Below, piece after piece: positions 8,195 to 16,562 of a stretch of DNA of 64,000 nucleotides. Every line of letters starts with the position of its first letter. Positions within the stretch are counted from its first letter, which is position 1. The DNA is from Haloarchaeobius salinus. GTDB taxonomy: Archaea > Halobacteriota > Halobacteria > Halobacteriales > Natrialbaceae. A program made the position numbers and the translations under genes. Below the pieces are notes generated by a model. That model was not told the DNA's origin, made no database searches, and saw only the letters and a program-made list of their open reading frames with translations. Location of the stretch: assembly GCF_024464185.1 (NCBI RefSeq), contig NZ_JANHAU010000002.1:930001-994000 (forward strand), in the 5' to 3' direction.

Positions 8195-10315
8195 TTATCC
8201 TCGGACGAGCCGTGTGACCCGAGACAGAACACCGGTGTCGTCAGCGGCTGTCTCCGTGTCGCGTCGTGCATCTTCGATGATACTGGGCTCATCTATCCAG
8301 CTCTTGAACCTGTTTGCGCTTTCAAACTGAACCGCCGGCCCGTAAATCCCTGCCCGGATATGGGCTGGCGTGGCTTTCTGGAACTCCCAGCACTGCTGCT
8401 GATCCAGATTCGCTGAGAAATCAGCGATGACACGCCCGTCGTCCTTGAAATCGAGTTCACACAGCTCGTCGGACAGCGCGCTGGTCCACTTCCGTCGTCC
8501 CGGGTCGTGTTCCTGCTCGGCGGGTGTCTCCAGCGGCACGTACTCTGGTGGTTCCTTTTCGGCATACGCGTACAGTTCCGCGAACACGTCCCGAGCATCC
8601 GCGAGCCGGTCTGACTGGTCTGGCAGCGAGATATCCCGCTGCAAGAACAGGTGAGCGAACCACGGGAACAGGTTACAGCTGTCCGCCTGCCCCGCGATCT
8701 GCGCGGCGGCTTCCCGTTCATCCTTCTCCAGCTCGGAGAAGTTGACGTTGAAATCCAGCGTCTTCATCCGGGTCCGAAGTTCGGATTTGGGTTTCGTCGA
8801 GTCGTTCGAGGAGAAGATGAACGTCGGCATCTGGATGGAGCCGTCCCACTTCCCCTCCCAGTACGACTTGATGATGTCCCGGTCGATCTTCGACTTCGCC
8901 ACGTCGTCAACGATGTACGGGAAAACGGTGTCCGATGCACGAGCACGCTCGATGTTGTTTTTGACAAAGTCGTCGCCGGTCGTGACCTCCTGTACGTACC
9001 CGTTCGAGATGAGTCGCGCCCCGAACCGCAGGAACATGCCTTTCCCGCTGTCGTTGTCGCCGTGAAGGAACAGGAACGGCAGGTCCTTGTCCAGTTCCGC
9101 GGATTCGTATTCGGCGTAGTGGTGGGCGCAGTAGTTTGCGAACGGAGCCCAGCAGAAGTAGATCACCCCTTCGTAGAAGTGCGCGCGCGTTTCCTTCGTC
9201 GTTCGCGTTTCGCCGAACTCGCCGACCGTTTCGACGTACTGTTCGATCAGGTCGAGCGCGTCAGCGACTTCCTGCGGGTCATCCGGGAGCGGTGCCGTTA
9301 ATTCGAGAACCGAGTCATCAACCCGGAGCCCGACCGTGTTTGCCTCCTTGTCGACGTTGAGGTCCGGGTATCCCGTGAAGGTCTCTTTGTACCGTGCGAT
9401 ACCGGCGGGTGTCGCTACGATTTTCCCGTCGTTGATACGGATGTTGTTGGCGGATAGCGTGTCGTCCAGGTTCGAGATGGCGTCTTCGAGACCTTGCGGG
9501 GAGAGCCGCACACGCTTGTCCGGACTGATCTCTGTTGGGTCGGTATCCGTATCTTCAGCGGCGAACACCGCCTTCTCTGCGTCTTCGGCGTCAGTGACGA
9601 CGTTGTACGTATTGACTTGGTCGTCGTCAACTGCTTCATCGAGCCGGGCGTTCAGCTCGGCGACCGGGTCGTCACTGAACTCGTCGCCGCCTAGCCAGAT
9701 GTCGTAGATCTTCGCCTCTTCTTCTGCCGTGTCGGCGTCCTCGATCTCCTCTGTGAGGTCTTCCATGAACGGCGTCGCGTAGTCCTTGTGGAACGCGTAG
9801 AGCCGTTCGAACCACTCGTCGACGGGCGTATCTCCGTCGGTACGCCAGGCCATGTTGACGTTGGTCTGTTTGCTCCCCTGCCAGGCCTGCTTGGAGAGGT
9901 TTGCCGACCCACAGATGAGTGTGCGAGACCCGTCCTGGTTCTCGACGATGTAGAGCTTCGTGTGGAGGAGGACGCGTGCAGAATCGACGGTGTGGATGAG
10001 GAGGTCACCGTCTTGGCGCAGTGATTCCAGTTGCGCGGCGATTTTCTTCGCGTTGTTGGTGTTCTTCAGCGACCGCCGGTAGTCGTCGTGCTGGTTGTCC
10101 CCGACGATGACCTCCAGTGAATCCACTGCGAGGTCCTGGTTCTGAAACATCTTGTAGATGAACGCGGGGGACTGACTGTACGTGACGCAGTAGACGTGCT
10201 GAGCGTCACCGAAGTAGTTCAGGAAACTGTCCCATGATTTGTCGGCAGCCATCTCCAGATCGGCGGTGCTGCCGTCATCGAACTCGACCGTTGCTTCAAA
10301 TTCAGTCTTGGGCAT
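8195..10315 (-). CDS. PLD-family nuclease fused to SF3/AAA-like ATPase
   Basis: 706 residues. The N-terminal part holds one PLD active-site motif: H118-T-K120 followed by GSANLS at 136-141; one motif per chain implies a dimer, as in single-HKD nucleases. After an acidic linker (about 190-265) the C-terminal part carries Walker A GDNDSGKG (419-426), a Walker B-like FPYIVDDV (465-472) and an arginine-rich RTRMKTLDF, an arrangement like virus/plasmid SF3 helicases or primase-associated ATPases. I know of no named family with this fusion. It sits between Argonaute (63 bases upstream) and the AddB-like gene (5 bases downstream) and should be co-transcribed with both. It may be a nucleic-acid translocase with its own cutter, or the effector triggered by Argonaute. 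Motifs are seen; role is inference. Confidence 0.75.
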   Translation of the reverse strand: MPKTEFEATVEFDDGSTADLEMAADKSWDSFLNYFGDAQHVYCVTYSQSPAFIYKMFQNQDLAVDSLEVIVGDNQHDDYRRSLKNTNNAKKIAAQLESLRQDGDLLIHTVDSARVLLHTKLYIVENQDGSRTLICGSANLSKQAWQGSKQTNVNMAWRTDGDTPVDEWFERLYAFHKDYATPFMEDLTEEIEDADTAEEEAKIYDIWLGGDEFSDDPVAELNARLDEAVDDDQVNTYNVVTDAEDAEKAVFAAEDTDTDPTEISPDKRVRLSPQGLEDAISNLDDTLSANNIRINDGKIVATPAGIARYKETFTGYPDLNVDKEANTVGLRVDDSVLELTAPLPDDPQEVADALDLIEQYVETVGEFGETRTTKETRAHFYEGVIYFCWAPFANYCAHHYAEYESAELDKDLPFLFLHGDNDSGKGMFLRFGARLISNGYVQEVTTGDDFVKNNIERARASDTVFPYIVDDVAKSKIDRDIIKSYWEGKWDGSIQMPTFIFSSNDSTKPKSELRTRMKTLDFNVNFSELEKDEREAAAQIAGQADSCNLFPWFAHLFLQRDISLPDQSDRLADARDVFAELYAYAEKEPPEYVPLETPAEQEHDPGRRKWTSALSDELCELDFKDDGRVIADFSANLDQQQCWEFQKATPAHIRAGIYGPAVQFESANRFKSWIDEPSIIEDARRDTETAADDTGVLSRVTRLVRG

Positions 10316-10378
10316 GCGAGGATTACCGGTGTATCGACGGATGCGTGAGTGGTTGGGTGGTTCTGTACTGCCGCATGG

Positions 10379-13057
10379 TCAGATGTACGGGACGCCGCGA
10401 ATGACGCTCCCCTTGGTGAGGTAGCCCTTCATGGCGAAGTCGGCGCACTTGTCGGCGTAGTACGTGGTGATAGGGAGCCGGGTGGAGCGGCTCAGCGACC
10501 CGACGTGCGCTTCAGACAGCCAGTAGGTTTGCTCCGCGAGCGTGTCGAGGTCTGTCGACCCGTGGCGTTTCACGATCTGCAGCGGCCGCGGCGTGCCAGG
10601 GCTGCCCTCCTTCCCACCGGTCGTGGTCAGGTAGGAGTGGTCGCCGTTGTGGACGTGGAAGGCGACGCCCTTGTCCGCGATGTCGAACCGTGAGTTCGAT
10701 CCGTCGTATTCGGCGATACGGGGGTTCCCTGATTTCCGAATCTCGACGAGGTCGAACCGCTGGATGAGATCGCGGGCTTTGTCGAGGCGGTTGATGAGGC
10801 TCTCGACGTCGAGGTAGAACTTCCCGTCACGGTGGATGACCACGTGCCGCGGTGGTCGGCCTTCCTCTTCGGCGAAGATTTCCAGGACGTGCTTGATGAC
10901 GTTCGCTACGTCGTCCTCGTCGAACGTCTCGCCAGCCTGCTTCGTGACGGCCTCGGACGCGAGGATGGTTCCGTCGGCCATGATGACGTTCGCGGCTGCG
11001 CCGAGGTGTTGCTTGGTCGCGTGGTCGTAGGTCACGTCGAGGCCGACGAACGCGTCAACGCCCCCAGGAACGTCGTCGATCCGCCATGGTACCCCGCCTG
11101 CTTTCCCGATGAGGGATGAGCAGATGTTTCCGCCGTAGTTGTCGTTGCCGAGATTGTCGACGGAGATCATCTGACTCGGCACGCCGAGTTGGCCGAGCCG
11201 TCGCTTGAACTCGGGATACGGGTCGTCGTAGTCCGCTTCTGCCGCCTCGTCTTCGTCCGGAACGACGATCAGTGCCGCATCGTAGTCACTCGCTTTCTGT
11301 GCGGGCTGGGAGTAGTGGAACTCCGATCCGAGTTCGTAGGTGTCGCGGTCGAACGCTGTCGGACTCGCATCGTACTCTGCGAGCTTGTTGAGCAGCGAGA
11401 GCACGTACGGCCGCGCGTCATCTTCCTCGTCTTCGGGATACAGCGCGATGATGTCGAATGACTCTGGAGCCTTGTACACGCCGTAGCCCTTCCGTTCCAG
11501 CCCGCCAGCCCCGTAGTACCCCGTTTGTCCGCCACCGAACCGCAGGTTCGGGATGTTCCGCGTCTTGTGTTCTCGATACCCGGCGTTCGTGGGTTGGGGG
11601 CTTGGGTCGAAGTTGAAGTACGGTGTCGGGCCGAGCAAGTCGACGAACGACGTGACGACGTTGAACCGTTCCTCGGGTTTCATCCGGCTCTCGTTGTGGA
11701 TGACGTCCAGGAACGCGTCATCGACGCGACCCAATTGGTCGAACGTCGGGATGACCTTACAGTACTCCAGGAGCTGCGGGAAGATCGAGTCCTCGCCGCT
11801 CCCGTACTGCAGATCAGCGATGATCGGGTCGCCGGCTCGCATCGAGTCGATGACGTCCTGATCGACGTGTTTCTCGTGGTACTCCGACATCGGGACGCCC
11901 GGCCCGTCCAGCACATCATCGTAGTCCATGTCGACGATCTCCTGGACTGTCGCCGTGCGCGCACTGTCGTACAGGTCCGTGTCGTGCTCAACGGTCACAT
12001 CGGCGATGTCCTGTCCGCGTTGCACCCACTCGGCGGCGGAGAACGTCGATTCCAGATGGTACGCGACGTTCACGCCACAAATCACGGTCCCGTCAGCATC
12101 GACACGAATCCGGCACTTGTACTTCCGATAGGCTTCGAACAACCCGCTGTTGGCGGTCCGCTGCGGCGTGGGCTCGATGATCGAATCGATCCCCGACACC
12201 TCGAACCGACCGGTAACGGCTCGTTTCACGTCCTGCTTGACGAACTCCTGGAGCGGCCCATCGTCCGTGTACGAGCGCGCTTCCAGTGTCGTCTCGCCCT
12301 GATGGACCGGCTTCACCGTATACCCGTGAATCGAGATCGTACCGTTGAGTTTCTCGGTCGCGTAGATACGCCGCCGCGACGCATCGGCCGTCGTCACGGG
12401 ACTCCCGATCCGCGACTGGTAGTAGTTCGCCGCCTTCGCCGAGAACCCCTCAATCCCGTTCGTGAAATCGTCAGGGTCGATCCCGCCACTCCCGGTCGCT
12501 CGGAGTTCGTACTCGTGGACCGGTAGCTCCGGCAGCTTTCCGAGTTCGAACTGCAGCAGGTAGTTCCCGTCAGAGAGCGGCTGTTGATGCAGGAGCTCGC
12601 CGCCTCCATCAGCCGTCGGCCGCGAATTATCATCGACCTCGCTTCCGCGAACGAACGCTTCAGTATTGGACGCATCCGATGTTGCCGCGGCAGTCCCACT
12701 CCCTTTGGACTGCTCAGCAGAGTCTTCCGCGGGATTACCTTCGGCTAACTCGTCGTTCTCGGCAGCGGCTGGAGGGTCGTCTAACAGCGCGACAGTGAGG
12801 TCGTACCCTGGATTGAGTTGCATCTCCCCCTGGAACTCGTTCCCGACGACGTTCTCCAGGAGATACCACTCCCCGATCTCCCACTCGAAGTCCGCGACAT
12901 CGTTGTTGTGGAACACCGTCAGATCTACCGCCGCGCCGTCGACGTCCTCCAGGTGGATTTTCCGAGCGATGGCATCGTGCTCCCACTCGTCAATCCCTGT
13001 GACGCGCAGCGCGATGTCGATCTCTTTCCCATTCTCGATATCAGCCTTGACTGCCAT
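10379..13057 (-). CDS. ago: Long prokaryotic Argonaute, NgAgo-type
   Basis: 892 residues, close to the 887 of Natronobacterium gregoryi Argonaute. The N-terminus (about 1-95) looks like the OB-fold domain that distinguishes the NgAgo group; an acidic low-complexity linker follows (95-160), then N, PAZ and MID regions. In PIWI the catalytic tetrad can be read: VGLDVTYD (D674), KQAGETF (glutamate finger E710), IHRDGKF (D744) and TYYADK (D869), so cleavage competence is expected. The sequence RLPITTYYAD and the C-terminal KGYL match my memory of NgAgo closely. Argonautes cut nucleic acid paired to a short guide; which nucleic acid is used here cannot be read from sequence. First gene of a five-gene operon, with a leaderless-type promoter 25-30 bases upstream. 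GC content is like its neighbours. Confidence 0.93.
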   Translation of the reverse strand: MAVKADIENGKEIDIALRVTGIDEWEHDAIARKIHLEDVDGAAVDLTVFHNNDVADFEWEIGEWYLLENVVGNEFQGEMQLNPGYDLTVALLDDPPAAAENDELAEGNPAEDSAEQSKGSGTAAATSDASNTEAFVRGSEVDDNSRPTADGGGELLHQQPLSDGNYLLQFELGKLPELPVHEYELRATGSGGIDPDDFTNGIEGFSAKAANYYQSRIGSPVTTADASRRRIYATEKLNGTISIHGYTVKPVHQGETTLEARSYTDDGPLQEFVKQDVKRAVTGRFEVSGIDSIIEPTPQRTANSGLFEAYRKYKCRIRVDADGTVICGVNVAYHLESTFSAAEWVQRGQDIADVTVEHDTDLYDSARTATVQEIVDMDYDDVLDGPGVPMSEYHEKHVDQDVIDSMRAGDPIIADLQYGSGEDSIFPQLLEYCKVIPTFDQLGRVDDAFLDVIHNESRMKPEERFNVVTSFVDLLGPTPYFNFDPSPQPTNAGYREHKTRNIPNLRFGGGQTGYYGAGGLERKGYGVYKAPESFDIIALYPEDEEDDARPYVLSLLNKLAEYDASPTAFDRDTYELGSEFHYSQPAQKASDYDAALIVVPDEDEAAEADYDDPYPEFKRRLGQLGVPSQMISVDNLGNDNYGGNICSSLIGKAGGVPWRIDDVPGGVDAFVGLDVTYDHATKQHLGAAANVIMADGTILASEAVTKQAGETFDEDDVANVIKHVLEIFAEEEGRPPRHVVIHRDGKFYLDVESLINRLDKARDLIQRFDLVEIRKSGNPRIAEYDGSNSRFDIADKGVAFHVHNGDHSYLTTTGGKEGSPGTPRPLQIVKRHGSTDLDTLAEQTYWLSEAHVGSLSRSTRLPITTYYADKCADFAMKGYLTKGSVIRGVPYI

Positions 13058-13080
13058 CTACGCCCACCAACGGACGCCCA

Positions 13081-13090
13081 GAATAAATAG
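13081..13090 (-). promoter_or_regulatory. TATA-like box of the Argonaute operon
   Basis: On the minus strand the bases read CTATTTATTC, centred about 28 bases before the ATG at 13057, the distance expected if transcription starts at or next to the start codon. The next four genes are tightly packed, so this is probably the main promoter of the operon. Confidence 0.55.
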
Positions 13091-13114
13091 GTTTCCACTA
13101 GATGAATCTCAAAC

Positions 13115-13149
13115 GCGGTAACTCAAAGTTAGCGGTAACGCACTCAAAG
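13115..13149. repeat. Tandem direct repeat in the ago / AAA+ divergent region
   Basis: GCGGTAAC occurs at 13115-13122 and again at 13132-13139, and each copy is followed by TCAAAG (13123-13128 and 13144-13149, the second after four extra bases). It lies between the divergent Argonaute and ATPase promoters, where an operator would be expected. Copies spaced 17 bases apart do not fall exactly on one helical face. Confidence 0.35.
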
Positions 13150-13315
13150 AAAGCGCCTTGGGCGCGCCGATGAGGCCCTTCTGAGGAAGTATTGAACGAC
13201 GCCGAGGACCGAAAGTCTGCCACACTGAGCCGGATAGCCAGCAGAGCTACAGTAGAATCTGAATAGCCACATCGAGATGCGTGAATATTTGTACTAGCCT
13301 ATAATAATCGACTGT

Positions 13316-14992
13316 ATGCTCGGGACAGGGAGCGCAGAAGAGTTCATCGACGACGCCGAACACCACAACCAGTGGTGGAGTGACGGCACCTCTCCAGAAC
13401 TATCGGAAGCCATAGACCTCACCCCACGATCTGATTTCCACCGCGTTCTCAAGACGACGAATGCCCACTACACTGACGGCGTCGAGAGCCTCGTCTACGC
13501 GATTCACGGCCAGACCGGCATCGGCAAAACCACCCTTCTCCACCAACTCGTCGCAGCGCTCCTCAACACGACCGACTTCCCACACCAAAACACAGACCTC
13601 GAACTCACCTCTGCAATCGAACCGCGACAAATCCTCTACATCCCCCTAGAAGACTCCCTATACCAGCTCGAACGCGCAGGCGACGACATCAAACGCCTCA
13701 ACCAGGTCATCGACTACTTCCAGACCCACGTCGCACCCCGGCAAGGACAAAAATTCATCCTCCTCGACGATGTCCAAGCCCTTGACCTCGACGAGGATCA
13801 GAAAGCGGAGCTACTCGATCTCGTTGACGAGAACACGTACGTATTCCTGACCGGCATCGTCGAATCCCAAGTCGATCTCCCCACTACCGAATCCGCCGAC
13901 ACCGTCGAGGAATTCGAACTGTGGCCGATCCTCCCTATGAAATTCATCGACACGGTTCAAATCGGCGCAGGCCTCGGCGTCGATTTCGATGACGAATTCC
14001 GAACCCGACTCGAACAATACCAATCATCAGACTTAGACGGGCCATCGCCAATCAAGACGATCCGAAACGGGCTGTCCAGAAGAGATTCTGAAACCAGTCT
14101 CGACACGGCCGTAGAGACACTCTCAGAACTCTGCTTCGACATTTTCGATGCGGACGACCGCGACAACCTTCACGACGCCGCGCGCGCATACCTGCGCACA
14201 GGCGGCACTCTCCATCAGACAGACAACCCATCGATCCGGAACGAACTCTCCAAATCCCACTTCCTCCTCTTCCTCTACAAAGAACTCGCCAAGTACCGGT
14301 CCATCCAACAACCCGAAAACCTCCACCGCCTCAGCTCCATCGCCGCCACCAACGCCGGTGAAGAACTCCAGTACACTGACCTCAGCGATCAAATCGGCGT
14401 CGACAGACGAACCGTCGACAACTACCTCGACGTACTCGACGAAGGCATCGCCGTCACCGAATCACAAGACTACTCCCTGCGACGCTACCGCCGCACCCGC
14501 CTGTATCTCCGCAACCCACGTCACCTCGTCCTCCTCTCCCAACGACAGGAACACCACGGCTTCGAAGACTACGAACAGCAAGACACACTCAACCACGAAT
14601 TCGAGTACAAACTCGCCCGCACCGTCGCCTTCGACCACGCCAAACGCCTCGCATACACCGTCGGAGCATACGATGTCGAATACACAGAAACCGAATCCGG
14701 CCTCATCGACTACATCCTCCACCGCAACGGGGACGTCCTCCCCTTCATCCTCTCCTACCACCCACACACCGGTAACGCCGAAACAATCGCCGAAGAATTC
14801 GACCCCGACTCCGGCCAACACACCGAATCCGATAGTGAAGACCTCCGAGAATTAGACTACCAGGCACCGTACCGGTTCATCATCACTGACAGCCTGCCAA
14901 AGAATGTCCGGGAAACTGGCTCATTAGTCATTGAGAAAGACGAGGCCAGCATCTGCTATCTCCCATACTGGCTATTCCTCCTCATCTGCTAA
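13316..14992 (+). CDS. AAA+ ATPase, DUF4143-type
   Basis: 558 residues. Walker A GQTGIGKT (65-72) and Walker B KFILLDDVQAL (about 145) are clear. The rest follows the plan of the widespread archaeal/bacterial ATPases with a C-terminal DUF4143 region: a winged-helix section (DLSDQIGVDRRTVDNYLDVL, then RYRRTRLYLRNPRHLVLL) and a degenerate nuclease-like end (EFEYKLARTVAFDHAK, DVEYTETESGLIDYIL). Roles of these proteins are mostly unknown; several sit in mobile or defence regions. An AATATTTGTA box at about 13283-13292 is placed for a leaderless start at 13316. Divergent from Argonaute across 258 bases. Codons end in C unusually often compared with the Argonaute operon, so it may have a separate history. 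Confidence 0.75.
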   Translation: MLGTGSAEEFIDDAEHHNQWWSDGTSPELSEAIDLTPRSDFHRVLKTTNAHYTDGVESLVYAIHGQTGIGKTTLLHQLVAALLNTTDFPHQNTDLELTSAIEPRQILYIPLEDSLYQLERAGDDIKRLNQVIDYFQTHVAPRQGQKFILLDDVQALDLDEDQKAELLDLVDENTYVFLTGIVESQVDLPTTESADTVEEFELWPILPMKFIDTVQIGAGLGVDFDDEFRTRLEQYQSSDLDGPSPIKTIRNGLSRRDSETSLDTAVETLSELCFDIFDADDRDNLHDAARAYLRTGGTLHQTDNPSIRNELSKSHFLLFLYKELAKYRSIQQPENLHRLSSIAATNAGEELQYTDLSDQIGVDRRTVDNYLDVLDEGIAVTESQDYSLRRYRRTRLYLRNPRHLVLLSQRQEHHGFEDYEQQDTLNHEFEYKLARTVAFDHAKRLAYTVGAYDVEYTETESGLIDYILHRNGDVLPFILSYHPHTGNAETIAEEFDPDSGQHTESDSEDLRELDYQAPYRFIITDSLPKNVRETGSLVIEKDEASICYLPYWLFLLIC

Positions 14993-15129
14993 GAGCTCCC
15001 CTCCGTCTCTGTTGACAATCTGGTTTATGTCGTAGCTTTACAGCGCTTATACGAGAGGTATTCATTTCCGCGTGCAGTTCCTCGGCAAAGCGTCTATACC
15101 TCGGCAGTGAGTTGTTCGGAACTGATTGG

Positions 15130-16527
15130 ATGACTACGATAGACGATGCTCGGCGGGAGTTAAAGACGGTTACACGCCGGTGGGAACAACTCACCGCTGT
15201 CCCCGAAACTCCCCGATCACTGATGGACGTGATCGAGTACTCGCTGGGATCGCAACGGAAGGCCGAAGTCTACATCAACCGGCTGTTCGCGTACTTCCTC
15301 GACCCGGAGCAACCACACGGGATGGATGAGGAATTCCTTCGCGCATTCCTCGACGGGCTGCCCGACACCTGTGGATTCGGGGAGGATACCTATGATCTCT
15401 CTGACGTCGTCGTTGATGACCAAGTGCGACTCACAGAGCGGGCTGGCGGAGACATCGAGTCGTCGGGGTTCGTCGATCTGAGCGTTCAGGTTCCGAACGA
15501 GTGGTTCCTCCTTGTCGAACTCAAGTTCTCTGCTGAGGACACGCAGACCGAGTTCTATCGACGAGACGTCACCCACATCGACGGGACTCCCAAGACCGAC
15601 TACGAATCCGCTGCGTACTACCTGTACCTCCATCAAGCGGACCGACCCGAGGCGAACGATCCAGAGTTCAGCAACTGGACGTGGACCAGCTTTCTCGATG
15701 CTGTCCTGACTGACTTCATCGTCGAGAACGCCCCCCGGTATCCACAACGAACAGTGGTACAGCTCTACGAATTCATCGACGACATTCGCTCCATCACCGG
15801 TATGTCAGACCCGACCGACAACGTTGACGAGAAGGTCGCACTGTATCTCAACCATTACGAGGCTATCGCCGACGTGACTGCCACGTTCGAGGATCAATGG
15901 GAGACATTCTCGCACAACTGGCAAGCCCGGCTTGCGAACCGTCTCGCGTCCGCTGAGCTCGGATCGATTCAATCAGAGGACGAGTATCACGTCCGGTTCG
16001 AGTGTTCGAACGACGCTGTCGGCGACTGGTGGTTCCGGGCGACGAGCGCTGATTGGGGGATGCTCTTCAAAAACGGGTGGTGGCGACACACTGACGACCT
16101 CACCGACGTGCTCCACGACCGACCAGACGACCACAACGACGCCAGGATCGGCTTCCACCATCGCCTCGAAAACGACCGCGAGAACGCCATCAGAGACCGG
16201 ACACTCACGCTGTACTTCCGAAACATGGGGGCGAACGATCAGTCGTTCATCGACGCCGTCTGCGAGCGATTCGATGAACGCGCCGAGGCTATCGACGCTG
16301 CGCTCCCAGGGACGGCCAGTCGCACCGGCAACAAACGAAATCTGCTCTCAGCGGAGTACGACATCGTCCCTGACGAACACGACGATTTCTTCGCCGCGTA
16401 CGTCGCCGCACTCGAACGAGGCGTCTGCGATCTGATCGTCGAGAATCCGGAACTGATAGGCATTCTCGACGACATTTACACCGACGCCGTCACAGATGTC
16501 TATAGTTCCGACGTTCATATACCGTGA
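15130..16527 (+). CDS. PD-(D/E)XK nuclease-like protein
   Basis: 465 residues from the ATG at 15130; an in-frame TTG 18 bases upstream is possible but less likely. EWFLLVELKFSAEDTQTEFY (about residues 138-157) is the E-x-K half of a PD-(D/E)XK site with a downstream glutamine/tyrosine, preceded by SGFVDLSVQVPNEW, where the aspartate would supply the other metal ligand. The C-terminal half (YHVRFECSNDAVGDWWFRAT and following) is of unknown fold. It resembles the large uncharacterised PD-(D/E)XK proteins common in archaeal and bacterial defence regions. It stands alone between the AAA+ gene and the convergent McrC gene (35 bases apart). Substrate unknown; a restriction-like role is inference from the fold and place. 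Confidence 0.7.
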   Translation: MTTIDDARRELKTVTRRWEQLTAVPETPRSLMDVIEYSLGSQRKAEVYINRLFAYFLDPEQPHGMDEEFLRAFLDGLPDTCGFGEDTYDLSDVVVDDQVRLTERAGGDIESSGFVDLSVQVPNEWFLLVELKFSAEDTQTEFYRRDVTHIDGTPKTDYESAAYYLYLHQADRPEANDPEFSNWTWTSFLDAVLTDFIVENAPRYPQRTVVQLYEFIDDIRSITGMSDPTDNVDEKVALYLNHYEAIADVTATFEDQWETFSHNWQARLANRLASAELGSIQSEDEYHVRFECSNDAVGDWWFRATSADWGMLFKNGWWRHTDDLTDVLHDRPDDHNDARIGFHHRLENDRENAIRDRTLTLYFRNMGANDQSFIDAVCERFDERAEAIDAALPGTASRTGNKRNLLSAEYDIVPDEHDDFFAAYVAALERGVCDLIVENPELIGILDDIYTDAVTDVYSSDVHIP

Positions 16528-16562
16528 TTCCCCCTTAGAACCGGGTTCCCTGCGACTTCTGT

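Noticed and set aside
11525-12526. 333-codon plus-strand frame opposite Argonaute
   Set aside because: Composition is unnatural and the minus strand carries a clear Argonaute throughout.
10379-13057. Argonaute as an inactive or short type
   Set aside because: Length is 892 residues with all domains, and D, E, D, D are readable at 674, 710, 744 and 869.
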